A DNA stretch of 64,000 nt from Mesocentrotus franciscanus (lineage: Eukaryota > Echinodermata > Echinoidea > Camarodonta > Strongylocentrotidae). The stretch's first letter is position 1. Each line of letters opens with the position of its first letter. The stretch spans positions 301,600 through 365,599 of the forward strand of contig CP137683.1 in assembly GCA_037976565.1 (NCBI GenBank). Reading direction: 5' to 3'. The notes under the pieces are model-generated. The model saw nothing but the letters and a program-made list of their open reading frames with translations, did not search any database and was not told the DNA's origin. Below are positions 35,536 to 46,596 of this stretch, piece after piece. The translations under genes were made by a program, and so were the position numbers.

Positions 35536-36960
35536 CACAGTTTTTGTCTCGCCTGCGTAGCAGGATCGAGACATAGGCGCCGTTTTTTCCAACGGCGGTG
35601 GCATCAACAATAAAATTTGCTCTTAATCAAAAACCCCTTGGTCAATTTTGATCAAACTTGCACAGAAGGGTTATTAGGCAGCCCAAATAATGTGGAATAG
35701 TTTTCAGGTCATATGTCGAGGTCAAAGGTCATCTGAGGTCAACTTTTCGAAATCTTAACCTGAAAACTTAACTTTGGCTCTAATTTCTAAACCGCTTGCC
35801 CAATTTTCATCAAACTTGCACAGTAGGGTTATTGGGCAGCCCAAATAATGTGGAGCAATTTTCAGGTCACATGTCAAGGTCAAAGGTCATCTGAGGTCAA
35901 CTTTCTGAAATCTTAACCTGAAAACTTAACCTTGGCTCTAATTTCAAAACCGCTTGTCCAATTTTCATCAAACTTACACAGTAGGGTTATTGGGCAGCCC
36001 AAATAATGTTGAGCAATTTTCAGGTCACATGTCAAGGTCAAAGGTCATCTGAGTTCAACTCTCCGAAATCGTAACCTGAAAACTTAACCTTGGCACTAAT
36101 TTCAAAACCGCTTCTTTGATTTTCATCAAACTTGCACAGTAGGATTATTGGGCAGCCCAAATAATGTTGAGTGATTTTCAGGTCACATGTCAAGGTCAAA
36201 GGTCATGTGATTTCAACTTTCCGAAATCGTAACCTGAAAACTTAACCTTGGCTCTAATTTCAAAACTGCTTCTTTGATTTTCATCAAACTTGCACAGGAG
36301 GGTTATTGGGCAACCCAAATAATGTGGAGCGATTTTCAGGTCACCTGTCAAGGTCAAAAGTCATCTGAGGTTAAAGAGGAATTCTGGTACTTGCAATAAC
36401 CAAAAATAAATTTTTCACAGAATTGAACTCAACTTACACAGAATCATGACAAAAATAAATAAATAATATATGCCAAATCATTTTCAAAAAAAATTCTGAA
36501 ATGACAGAGTAATGATAAAATTAAGATCAGAAAAATTCTCAAAAATCCTGACTGCATGTAGTATAGTCCCACATGCTGTTTTCTGTGTTTGTTAACCCAG
36601 GAAAACATGTGGTAATGCAATTAAGAAAGGTCTGAATTACACAGCTCTTAATTTTGTTGTTCTAAAGATGTGCTATAACACGTGATAAGCACAATAAAAG
36701 TGTTCCCAACAGATATCTAGTAAAAGTAGATTTCTTTACCAGAGCCAGAATTGGGCTTTAACTTTCCGAAATCTTAACCTGAAAACGTAACCTTGGCTCT
36801 AATTTCAAAACCCTTGCCCAATTTTCATCAAACTTGCACAGTAGGGTTATTGGCAGCCCAAATAATGTGGAGCAATTTTCAGGTCACATGTCAAGGTCAA
36901 AGCTCATCTGATTTCAAATTTCTGAAATTTTAGCTTGAAAACCTAACTGTAGCTCTCATT
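35536..36960. repeat. 158-bp tandem repeat, ~7 copies, MITE inside
   Basis: Starts after GTCTCGCCTGCGTAGCAGG. Units carry CAAACTTGCACAGTAGGG, GGCAGCCCAAATAATGTGG and AAGGTCAAAGGTCATCTGAG. Landmarks recur at 35654, 35812, 35970, 36128 and 36286, exactly 158 bp apart. The next is at 36830, which is 158 bp minus one after removing the MITE. Confidence 0.93.
36371..36761. mobile_element. ~390-bp MITE inserted in the 158-bp repeat, TTAA at both ends
   Basis: Ends TTAAAGAGGAATTCTGG and CCAGAATTGGGCTTTAA are inverted. The host repeat GAGGTCAACTTTCC became GAGG-TTAA...TTAA-CTTTCC, so TTAA was used as target or duplicated. Confidence 0.9.
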
Positions 36961-37299
36961 TCAAATTTGTGTGCTAGTTTATTTAACAGTTCATATAATG
37001 GATGTATGAACAAAGATTTGCCCTCCAAATGAGAAAATTTTCTATTTAACAATTAAGCACATTGTGTCAATTACTTCATCATGTAACTTTGGTGACATTA
37101 TTTTTTTTATATATATGTGTGCTACTACTGAAATGAATAATATGTTAAAGAAAAATAGCTACCATTTACCAATCGCGATGCAGGCGAGACTGCCAGGTGG
37201 CGTTTCACTTGTTCCCATATTTACCAGACGCCCCCCTTATTTACCAGACGGTATATACCGGCGGTATTTACCGCTACCGGTATTTACCACCCAACCCTA

Positions 37300-37470
37300 G
37301 CTAGTGGACCCCTGTATTTCCTGACTATGTCACCGTGGACGTTAGGTTTGGCAATACACACCTCTTCTTTACAAACCTGCAACAGTGGACTCCTGTATGT
37401 ACAGACTATATCACCGTGGACTTAAGGTTTGGCAATACACACCCCTTCTTTAGGAACCTTCAAAAGTGGA
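37300..37470. repeat. 79-bp satellite, two diverged monomers
   Basis: Two units with ACCGTGGACGTTAGG and GGCAATACACACC, more diverged than the main array, as expected at an array edge. Confidence 0.9.
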
Positions 37471-37946
37471 CCCCTAAATGACTTTTTATTGACTGCTGTA
37501 TGAAAAATTCTTGACAAAAAATCCTGATTTACTCCAAAAACCTTAATGTAACATGCCCCAAAAAACATGCAGACGAAAGAACGCTTAGTGTACAATATAG
37601 AATGATCGACGTGAGTTTGAATGGCTTGCGCATGGAATGAGTATGATCGCACTGTTGTCTGCTCCGTCGACTCCAGGCGACAATGCCAGTGAACAGTCGG
37701 GGAACAGAGTCGAGAAAACTAGTGAAAGGGTTAAAACTGTGCCAATAGTAGACATTCATGATATTTGGACGAAAAACCATCCCTAAGGGCCATTCCATGA
37801 ATTATGGGACATATATGGAACCAAACTTTCAACTTGTTATTTCTCAAATATCTTTTCATTTTCAAGTGTTATTGCTCCAGTAATCATCAAGGATCAATGA
37901 GGTTTATAATTTCCAGCCTTTAATGTGCTCTGATATCCCTCCATTA

Positions 37947-38326
37947 TGCCAAAAAAAAATTGTTTGGTTGCCCTCCACCAACCGACCCTCTGAAAATGGC
38001 CCGACTTGAACTTTTTTTTGATTTTTTTTTTTTACTTTCCACTGAAATGAAAAAATCACACCCAAATCATAGCAAAACATATGAAATGTAACCTGAAAAG
38101 TAATTTTCATACCAAAATCCTAGCAAAACATATGAAATGTAACATGAAAAGTCATTTTCAGTTGTTCTTTGTTTTTTACTCCCTTCTAAGTCCTATTTTC
38201 ACATGAAATATGTTCCAAAAATTAAAAAAAAAAAAAAAAAAAAAACTTTTTCCGACCGATCGACCCTATTTTTCACAAATTCCATTCTTGGGCAACCAAA
38301 CAATTTTTTTTGTTTTTGCCTTAAGC
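37947..38326. mobile_element. Foldback element with CCGACCC motifs, copy 2
   Basis: AATTGTTTGGTTGCCC on the left is perfectly inverted as GGGCAACCAAACAATT on the right, with TGCC/GGC-type outer ends. The inner CGACCCTATTTTTCA matches the element at 19901-20319. Confidence 0.75.
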
Positions 38327-39424
38327 AGATCCAGAACTATACACAAAATGGAATGCGTTGGACTACATACATACTGTACTTTTACTTAACGTGGCATTTT
38401 ATAGAAAATGGTGATGATATTGGGTATTGGGTAATGTTAAGGACAAGTTATTACGTACACACAACCATGTTTAGTTTTCTCAAATGAAATTGCATCGTCT
38501 CATAAAAATTACCATTTTAGTTGATATGGACAAACTGTTACGTAACTAACTGGAATGTGACAACTAACTAACATTTTTTAATTTGTCTCTAAACTTACAG
38601 AACTGTTTGCACTGAGTTATGTGTTTGACAACTTAGTAAGATGTCAGCAATTAAAATAAAATTAAACTTTGATAAATATATATTCCGTAGTTTAGGCGGC
38701 AGATTTTTTTCTTCAAAATGTCATATTTTTCCATGTCCTCTTATTTGAAGTCTCATTGCTCCTCAATGAATCAGGTAATATATATTGTGGAGTAGGTCTA
38801 GTCAAGATGTATTTACCCTACGAAAATTGAATGAAAATATTCATACTTTTTCCAATGGCAACAATGTTAGTGGAAAAATCACCATAAAGTGTAACGTAAC
38901 TAATCGTGGAATTACCCCTATGGAAAATAATGTTCTAAGGAATTGTCTCATGATTGCATATTGGCCAATCACACTATACATGTAGTGTTTATGCACAGTG
39001 TAAAATATATGAATAGAAAAGAACTTTGAATTTACCGAATTTACATGTACAGATGTGTACATCTATATCATAATATGAGATATCATAACACAATATCATC
39101 AAAAATATGAGATGCAAATGGATAATGTATGTACCACAGTGTCGAATTGGATTAAATAGTAATAGGCGGACTTATCAAACGTTCAGTTTACCATGAGAAA
39201 TGGATTTTTACAGTGATTTGAAATGAGGGAAAAATGTTCACAGCAGGCTCAAAAATACTTTTTTTCATGAGGGCTATTTTGAATAATTGGAGGAAAAAAA
39301 TCGTCCTTGTGAACATGTGCACGGGGGCTATTTTGAGGCTCACAAGGGCTATTTTTTATAACATTGTTTTCAATGCTGAGTCTAATAAATAATAATTCTA
39401 CCCCTTATTGTGAAGGCCTACATG

Positions 39425-39537
39425 TAAGTCACATAACCCGGCACCTGCACGGTGCCCGCCATGTCCAAATACGGCAGTTGAATGACAAATATGGTAATTC
39501 CCGGCACTGTATGGGTACCGGGTCATTATGTGACTTA
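39425..39537. mobile_element. 113-bp mini-foldback
   Basis: TAAGTCACATAACCCGG at the left is inverted as CCGGGTCATTATGTGACTTA at the right, around a GC-rich hairpin with CACGGTGCC. Likely a MITE remnant. Confidence 0.75.
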
Positions 39538-40311
39538 ACGCCATGCACAATAAAAGCAACAGACTGCATTAAATAGATTCATGTCATTCAACATTCAACC
39601 AAAAAACTCCAGTCCACATACCCTGTCACTGAGTTATATTTTGGATGTAATTTTCGTAAATTTAGCCCATCAACCATGCCAGTCTGTATCACTAACTTGT
39701 CCATCGTGATTTGTGATCGATGTCGACTTTGAATTCAGAGGTGGTTTGCAATCACAACCACACCGGCTCGAATACTGGGATCACAACATGCACAGTATAC
39801 AGTCTGTGCGTGCACAATTGAACGCATTCATCAAATATGTGAGACGCAAATTTACGCCTGCATAATGCATGCAAGCTGAAGAAGCGCTGATCCTGCAGTT
39901 CGTGTAGGTGAAATAATGGAAGTTTCGCACAGCGAAAATGAGCGTTGTGTTAATGTACAAATCTCCAAAATAGCCATATAACCCGCAGAATTTAACGTTA
40001 GCGGAATAAAAGTATCGAAAAAACGACGCAAAGTACTGCAGAAATAGTGCTTAAAAGAAGCAAGGAAACAATTTGGCCAAACTTTCGCTCCGCTTCAGAT
40101 TCGAAGAAAGTGGGGCCATGGGCTATTTTTCATGTGATCTCATTTTTTTTGCCCCCGTGTTGGTCTTAACGGTTGTAATTTTAAGGCTTACGGGGCCGAA
40201 TCGCCCCGTCGCTCCCGTGTATTTTTTTTCGCTATTTCACAGGAATCCTACATATATCTGTGATTATCATAGTTTTTCAAATAACCTGATTATACTTTTT
40301 TTTACTACATG

Positions 40312-40477
40312 CAGGGCTCCACATTAAGCATTTTTTTCAAGTCAATAATCGCTTGTCGGACCTTTAACCATTCTTTTTAAATAAATACAGCCAAATTTGA
40401 AAATGAACTGGTCCAGCAGCTAATTGTGCTGGTCCCGAACCGTCGGACCAGTGGACCAGTGCTAGTGTGGAGCCCTG
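40312..40477. mobile_element. 166-bp hAT-like MITE
   Basis: The ends CAGGGCTCCACATTAAGCA and TGCTAGTGTGGAGCCCTG are inverted, with CTGGTCC/GGACCAG words inside. The CAG...CTG termini are typical of hAT-derived MITEs. Confidence 0.8.
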
Positions 40478-41089
40478 CTATACATGTCATTAGTGCTAGT
40501 GCATGTGATGCCCTGCTACATGTCATTATTGGTCATTCGACATGAGGTCGCCCACTATCGCGTTACACGTACATGGTAATTTTGCTGTTCATACTGTACA
40601 CTTTATGTTGTACATGTATGTTAAAACCTTATATCTCAAAAAGTAAGACCTTATCATATAAAACGTATACATTTTCTGAAAGGAAATTCATTACGAAAAT
40701 ATGTCGTTTAAAAAATACCCCACCAGTTTTACATAGGATCCTATGTATATCAGGTGGTAGTCCAGATTCAGTCCGTTCGTTCTTTTTATCCCCACACACA
40801 TCGCGGTCTCTCCACTGATCGCGCAATCCCCAAATTTCCGTCCACACGAATTCAGGACCCAGATTTAGAGGAATGGCTAGGTCTACTTTCAACGTTGAGG
40901 GTGTGTTATTTTACCAGCTGATTGGGTGCGCTAAACGAAACGGTACAGAGGCTGGACTAATCAGGTGGGAATTGGAACCCCGATTTCGTTCTCCTCATTT
41001 AAAATGTGGTCAGCGCCTTATCAGCTGCGGAAGAGAGATTATGGTATTAGATTGCAGCTGCACTCTTCACTATCTTACGTAATAGAGTA

Positions 41090-43450
41090 AACAAACTCTT
41101 ACTGGGGCTCTGCCTGAAAGGAAAGGAGAAGTAGGAAATATATATTTTACTTGTTTTAAGATAATTTCATGTCCAAAAGTCACTCAGGATGTAGATGAAA
41201 ACCAAAATGAAAATTTGAACGAAGTGAAATGACCCAGAATTGGCAAAAATATTAAAAATTTCAACTCTGAAAACTAACCCGTCGAGGCCAGTGCAGGTTT
41301 CTTTTTCACCATTCCTCTCTCCCTCAATCATGCTTTATCTCTCCCTGTCAAGGTCGCTTCTCCATTACATTGCCCAGCGCTTTTGTTTATTCTAGGTTTA
41401 CTGCTATCTCAGATGTCTGGTAGAGGTGGAGAGCAAAAGGGGGTTTGAAGTTTAAACACTGAATTTTCGTCATGTTAATAAGGAATTCAAATCTGCACTC
41501 AGAAACCCATTTAGGTGGAAGAGGAGATTGTTGGATGACCTTGACTTTGAAAAATATGATTTTTTTTGTGTTGTGTTATTGTCCCGATCATAAAAACTTT
41601 GCACATCCTCACATGGCCCCCAAAATATCATATTGTTTAGAAGACACTTAGACCTTTTCAACAATATATAATTGTCTTGGTTTTTCTTCTTTTTTTTTTA
41701 CTGTAAACCCAGAAAAATAGATGATTCAATTTTTCAAAAATGCCATAAATTTATAGTGACTTGTACACAGAATGCAGCTTTCAGCTGTTCCAACCCTTGA
41801 AAATGGCATTAATTGGCTATAGAACACCCTAAATCTGTTAAAACCTATCTCTTTGATATTAAATGAATATAAGGTTTTGGTTTGATAGCAAACATGTCTG
41901 AGAGAAATTTCTTAGTATATTGAAAAATAGAGATTTTGAGCCAAAAAGTTTAAGTGACAACACCCTAAATATGCAAGTTTAGGGTGTATTTCATAAATTT
42001 TGGGCACCAAGATCAGACAAACCTAATGTTCACTGATTGATCAATAATAAAGAGGGACATGTCGGCTTTTATATAAAACCATATTTGCCTTCATACCTCA
42101 TGTATTTACAAAGATATTAAGGTTTAAAAAATAGCACAAAAGTTTGAATTTTGCCATTGACTTTGTACACGTGGCACCGCTTCCGGCACTACCCTTGATG
42201 TTTCTTATTAAAAATGTTATAACTCCACCGTAGAACAACATATGACTTTGAAACTTCCTTTGTAGATACCTTTGTAGATAGCCAATTAACTAAGCTTCAG
42301 AATGATACCGAACTTGTTGGCAAAGCTTTAATTGTTCAGAAATAAATTAGTAATTACATCAGCAAACAACAGAAAAGTGTAACAGCACCACCTTTTAGTG
42401 GGCAACCTTATGACACATGACCTACTACATATAGTGCCCCTATGGTGTCGGATGTACGCGGTGTTGGATGTACATTGTACCTCAGACACCATTATATCTC
42501 AATTTTAAGGAAACGTGGAGTAAAGGTTTGGTGGTTGGTACATTCCTTTTAACAAACTCACATTTTATTCTAGTTTATTTAATTACCTGGTAGACTTGCT
42601 CTGGATTTTTAAGAAAATTTAAAGATAGATGTTTTCGGTGTCGGACGTACATTGGTATTAGTACCCCACTTTGTACAAGCTGTCGTATCAAAACGAGTTT
42701 GGTACTCAAAGTTGTACTTAATTTTAAAACCTCTACATTGGACATAAATGAAAACATGTTTATAATAGATTTCATGTTTGTACTGGTCAGAAAATGACTA
42801 ACATACATTTTGCCAACTTTTTCTAAAAATCTGTGAAAATTTCACACCATTTCAGACACTGGGTTTTCAATTAAATCTCATTACAAAAGTCTGTTTAATC
42901 ATATATTTATGTAAATATAAGTCCTCTACTTTAGTTTGAGATAATATTTGAACATATTTGACGATTTGAAAATTTGAGCTCTGGGTTAACCATTTTACGG
43001 AATTCCCAAAGGAGACACAAAAATGAGTGTGTCACGAATTTATGGAAACATCCATCTGTTATATGGCAAGGACTAGTAATTATGCCATGCTTGAGAGCTG
43101 GACTAGGATAAAGCAAATGGATATATGGATATTTTCAGTATTGATTACGCAAGCGATATGTGATCCTTTCATTTAACAGTTTGCTTGATCCAATGTTTTA
43201 CATCATGGGCCATTTTTAATTTTCAGAGTTTTGAAATTTTGATTTTTTTCCCATTACTTTTGGGAACCTCACCCACCCACCCCATTTCTGATTAAACAAG
43301 ATTAATTTGTGTTTTTTTCACCCCTTTTAGGAAAAAGGGGGAATTTAGATTTTCTATTTTTTGTATTATTAAGCTACATGTAATTTCAGGTTTGGCTAAA
43401 CTGGGGCAAAAAAAAAGATTGCAGCATATATTTTGTCTCATATGTAACAG
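41090..43450. other. Intron sequence before the second SET exon
   Basis: No gene is seen on either strand. CACCCTAAAT/TTTAGGGTG at 41950-41985 is a small inverted repeat. GGTGTCGGACGTAC-like words recur at 42440-42660, and GCCATTGACTTTGTACAC at 42155 is shared with 29.6-30.0 kb. Probably old TE remains. Confidence 0.55.
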
Positions 43451-43640
43451 AATTGATGCATCAAGTGAAGGGAGCTGCTTGGCAAGATACATCAATGATG
43501 AAGAAACCAAGCCCAACTGCAGAATGAAGAAACTTGTATTCAACAATGTTCCCCATCTGTGTTTGTTTGCACTGACTGACATCAATCAAGGAGCTGAACT
43601 TAGATACAACTATGGAGAGGATGACTACCCATGGCGCAAG
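43451..43640 (+). CDS. KMT5A-like SET domain, second half (catalytic core)
   Basis: The acceptor CATATGTAACAG and the donor CGCAAG|GTACTG bound 63 codons. The frame continues exactly from 26788 (AG plus A gives Arg). The order is IDAS (YCVDAT in KMT5A), then ARYINDEETKPNC where canonical enzymes have R-x-INHS, then VPHLCLFALTDINQGAEL and the catalytic-tyrosine motif YNYG followed by DDYPWRK. PWRK after YxYG matches KMT5A-like proteins expanded in fish and marine invertebrates (recalled, unchecked). The His of the SAM-contacting N-H motif is Asp here. Probable role: lysine methyltransferase or a divergent derivative. Confidence 0.92.
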
Positions 43641-44139
43641 GTACTGGCACATGTTTCAAATCCGTATGTTGTTTTGAACCTCAACAATGCTTATCAGTTG
43701 AAGCTTGTGAAGCCCTAAATGCACTTTCCTACAAGCTCTTTGAGATACATAATTGTTTTATCACCCACTTTGCTTGCCTTCACCTCTATAATTATTCTAA
43801 ATTCATAATCATTTAATTCACTAATTCATCATCTTCCACTTCAAACTGCTAGGTTTCGGTCTGTTTAATTAACCAAAAGTGCTAAAGACGGCATTGGAGA
43901 AGAGGTAGAACTGCCCCCTCACTTTCAAGGGGGTGGCAAGAGTTTCACAACACTTTTGTATCACATGGTGGCACTGAAACATCTTATGTGGTGTTCTTTG
44001 CCATCTGAAAAGGCCCTATTACTGGAAATGAAAAAAGAAGGTTCTCACTTCTCACTTCTCAAACTATTTTTGCCCTTATTGCAAAATGTTTGCCGGCGGT
44101 CATTGCCCATAGGAAAGTTTTGCGCTTGCGATATACTCC

Positions 44140-44640
44140 TGCTGCTGACTTGTGGCAGGTCTGCGTCAGACCTGCCGCAGGTTTTAGCTGCAAATTAGTT
44201 GTTGTGGCTGATTTGTGGCAGACCTGCGGCATACTTTTAATCATGAATATTTATGACTTCCATGCCTGTGGCTGACTTGCGGCATACTTGCTGCAAACCT
44301 GCGGCACACTTTTAATCATGAATATTCATGACTTCCATGACTACAGCTGACCTGCAGCATATTTGTGGCAGACTTCTGGCATACTTATGGCAGAACTCTG
44401 ACTCTGACATACTTGCAGCAGACCTGTGGCACACTTTTAATCATGAATATTCATGACCTGTGGCTGAGTGTGGCATACTTCCGGCATACTTGTGGCATAC
44501 TTGCGGCAGACCTGTGGCATACTTGCGGCAGACCTGTGGCATGATTGGGGCAGACCTTCGGCAAACCTGTGGCAGACCTCCGCATACCTCCGGCAGACCT
44601 GCGGCATATTTGCGGCATACTTGCAGCAGAAGTCAGTATT
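44140..44640. repeat. CTGCGGCATACTTG minisatellite
   Basis: Dense degenerate 12-14 bp words (GCGGCAGACCTGTGGCATAC) with three interspersed TTTTAATCATGAATATT blocks. It includes a near-perfect palindrome, GGCAGGTCTGCGTCAGACC followed by TGCC, at 44156-44178. Open frames here come from the repeat. Confidence 0.88.
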
Positions 44641-44940
44641 CTTTCTGGCTCATATGAGGATATTATTTGACTTTAATAAAATATCCATTCCATACAGAAA
44701 TTTTTTAATGGTTGGTCATACAATGTCACCCAGGTCAGCTTTCTGAGTGAGGTATGCTGCACAGTCTTCCACAAAGTTTTGTTCTGGGACTCACTCTGGC
44801 ACAGTGCTTGCGGCTGACTTTGAGTCTGCAGCAGGCCTGCCGCATACTTTTAATTTTCCTATGGTGGTCATTTGCCTCCCACCCCTCCCCCCTCCCCCAA
44901 CTCCCCCAACTTTTCAAGTAGCTGCTGTGCCTGTAAAGGA

Positions 44941-45691
44941 TTAACCCTAATCCCATTGGGCTTTTTGAGGGTCTTGAAACCATTGGGGGCTATTTTGGCC
45001 CCTCTGATCTCGGCCGTTGATCGCGCTCGCGAAATTCGGCATGCACATAGTCTGTGACGTTAACTCTTAGATTGCATAGTTAAATTTGTCAAAAATCCCT
45101 TCATTATGCTAATTAGGCACTAATTATGCATAATTATGCATGAATTCTAATTAAGAGTAATTAATCACTTCATGAAGCTCTAAATGTGCTGAATTTTGGT
45201 TTAGATACTCTTAGTAATGTTTCAGACAGATTATTGAGAAGAAAAAAAATGCCATCAAATTTTTTTTCTTATGTATTTTATTGTTTTTGTGAATTTCTTA
45301 TGTATTTCTTTGTTTTTTTGGCCTTATTATGTCTATTGTTTTTCCGAGGTAAATTGTTGGGGACATTATTAGAGTCATAAAAAGTACATTTTTTATCAAT
45401 TTCATCCATTAAAATGAAAATTAGACAAGGATTTATGAATATTTAGTGAAAACACAATTTACTTTGACTTTGTACATAAAATCATGTTTTTTACTCAAAT
45501 TTGGCTTGGCGAATTTTTTCAAGCGCATAGCGTCGGTACCGTATACCCGGTCGTCGCAAATTTGGTCTCAAAAGTTGCGCGAGACTTGAAACTAAAAAGT
45601 CAAAAAATTCATGGCGCGAGCTTTTCACGTTTCAGAATTATCGAAAAAATGTCGAGGGGGCCAAAAACCCCCCCAATGGGAATAGGGTTAA
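44941..45691. mobile_element. 751-bp piggyBac-like MITE
   Basis: Ends TTAACCCTAATCCCATTGGG and CCCAATGGGAATAGGGTTAA are inverted and include TTAA plus CCCT, the terminal signature of piggyBac elements. The interior is AT-rich with a CpG-rich right part. It has no transposase and lies in the intron between SET exon 43451-43640 and the tail exons. Confidence 0.88.
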
Positions 45692-45938
45692 GCCAAGTTT
45701 TTGGCAAAGGGAGCAACAATTTTTGTACAATTACACAAAATCCGCTTGCACTGTAATTTTCCATAGAAAGAGTGTAATTTGCTTTGTTTATACAGTATTG
45801 AATTATCCTATTGTTATATACAAAGTGGTCCCTTTTTCATTCAAACATGCATTTTATAAGAAATACGTCAAATTCTTTGGCATCAACATCATAATCAGTA
45901 CAAATGTCCTTTATTTTCCTTTTTATCCACTTTTGTAG

Positions 45939-46020
45939 GTTGATGTTACAACCAAGCCTGTTACAACCAAACCAACTAGTCTAGGTGAAACTAGTCCTTT
46001 GAACCTAGCTATTAGACATG
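45939..46020 (+). CDS. SET gene tail, repeat exon copy A (divergent 5' part)
   Basis: The acceptor is TTATCCACTTTTGTAG and the donor GACATG|GTGAGT. It enters in phase 0, as required after exon 43451-43640, and gives VDVTTKPVTTKPTSLGETSP and seven more residues, ending in phase 1. The SLGETSPL...RH end is shared with the later repeat copies, so this looks like the edge unit of the tandem exon array. The product is Thr/Pro/Ser-rich and probably disordered. Linkage to the SET exon is inferred from strand, order and phase. Confidence 0.62.
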
Positions 46021-46165
46021 GTGAGTTGTCTAATGCTGCCACCGGATCTTCAGCATAAGGGAGAAAGGCAAAGTAGGAGTGTCCATCACGAAGACAGTGA
46101 TCCATGCAAACCCAGTAAAGCCCTCAGACGAGTTGAGTTTCCACATGCCACCTCTACTTTTGCAG

Positions 46166-46308
46166 ACACTGAGGCATATTCGGCTGGTAAAACAAGTCCC
46201 CATCTGGAGGAATGTCAACCACTTAAATCCAGTCTCTCTGCCGATGTTGAGCCAGCTGCCTCTGCCAGTCTAGGTGAAACAAGTCCCTTGACCAAGCTGT
46301 TAGACATG
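46166..46308 (+). CDS. SET gene tail, repeat exon copy B (carries 1-nt deletion)
   Basis: The acceptor CTCTACTTTTGCAG and the donor GACATG|GTGAGT match those of copy C. The frame completes Asp with copy A and then reads TEAYSAGKTSPHLEECQPLK and onward to SLGETSPL. Relative to copies A and C one base is missing in CCCTTG-ACC, so the exon is 143 nt instead of 144. It ends in phase 0 rather than phase 1, so joining it to copy C would shift frame and stop at TGA within that exon. This could be a real frameshift, an allele, or an assembly error in a repeat. Confidence 0.55.
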
Positions 46309-46454
46309 GTGAGTTGTCTAATGCTGCCACCCGGATCTTCAGCATGAGGGAGAAAGGCAAAGTAGGAGTGTCCATCACGAAGACAGTGATCCATGCAAAC
46401 CGAGTAAAGCCCTCAGACGAGTTGAGTTTCCACATGCCACCTCTACTTTTGCAG

Positions 46455-46596
46455 ACACTGAGGCATATTCGGCTGTTAAATCAAGTCCCCATCTGGAGGA
46501 ATGTCAACCACTTAAATCCAGTCTCTCTGCCGATGTTGAGCCAGCTGCCACTGCCAGTCTAGGTGAAACAAGTCCTTTGGACCAAGCTGTTAGACA
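46455..46596 (+). CDS. SET gene tail, repeat exon copy C (truncated by assembly gap)
   Basis: Same acceptor and nearly the same sequence as copy B, 289 bp downstream. The sequence runs into 500 N two bases before the expected donor. With the missing TG restored by analogy the exon would be 144 nt, symmetric in phase (2 nt in, 1 nt out), so any number of copies keeps the frame. The product is Ser/Pro/Glu-rich. More copies are probably collapsed or hidden in the gap. Confidence 0.55.

Larger units (their letters stand above)
32969..37299. other. 4.3-kb interruption of the satellite array
   Basis: The satellite stops at 32968 (near CAGGGCTGTTTGA) and resumes at about 37300 after ATTTACCACCCAACCCTAG. 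The interval holds GACAATTGCTCC repeats, the possible zinc-finger exon, a small MITE and a 158-bp repeat array. PyTACCGG-type motifs sit near both edges (33331-33370 and 37230-37285). Whether it is one large element or several insertions cannot be decided. Confidence 0.55.
45939..46596 (+). repeat. 289-bp tandem repeat comprising exon plus intron
   Basis: The unit is a 143-144 bp exon and a 145-146 bp intron, about two and a half copies before the gap. The introns (46021-46165 and 46309-46454) differ at only a few positions, which implies recent duplication. The first unit keeps only the 3' part of the exon. Confidence 0.9.

Noticed and set aside
44059..44746. Cys/Arg-rich ORFs (for example RQTCGMIGADLRQTCGRP)
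   Set aside because: Products of the CTGCGGCAT word repeat.
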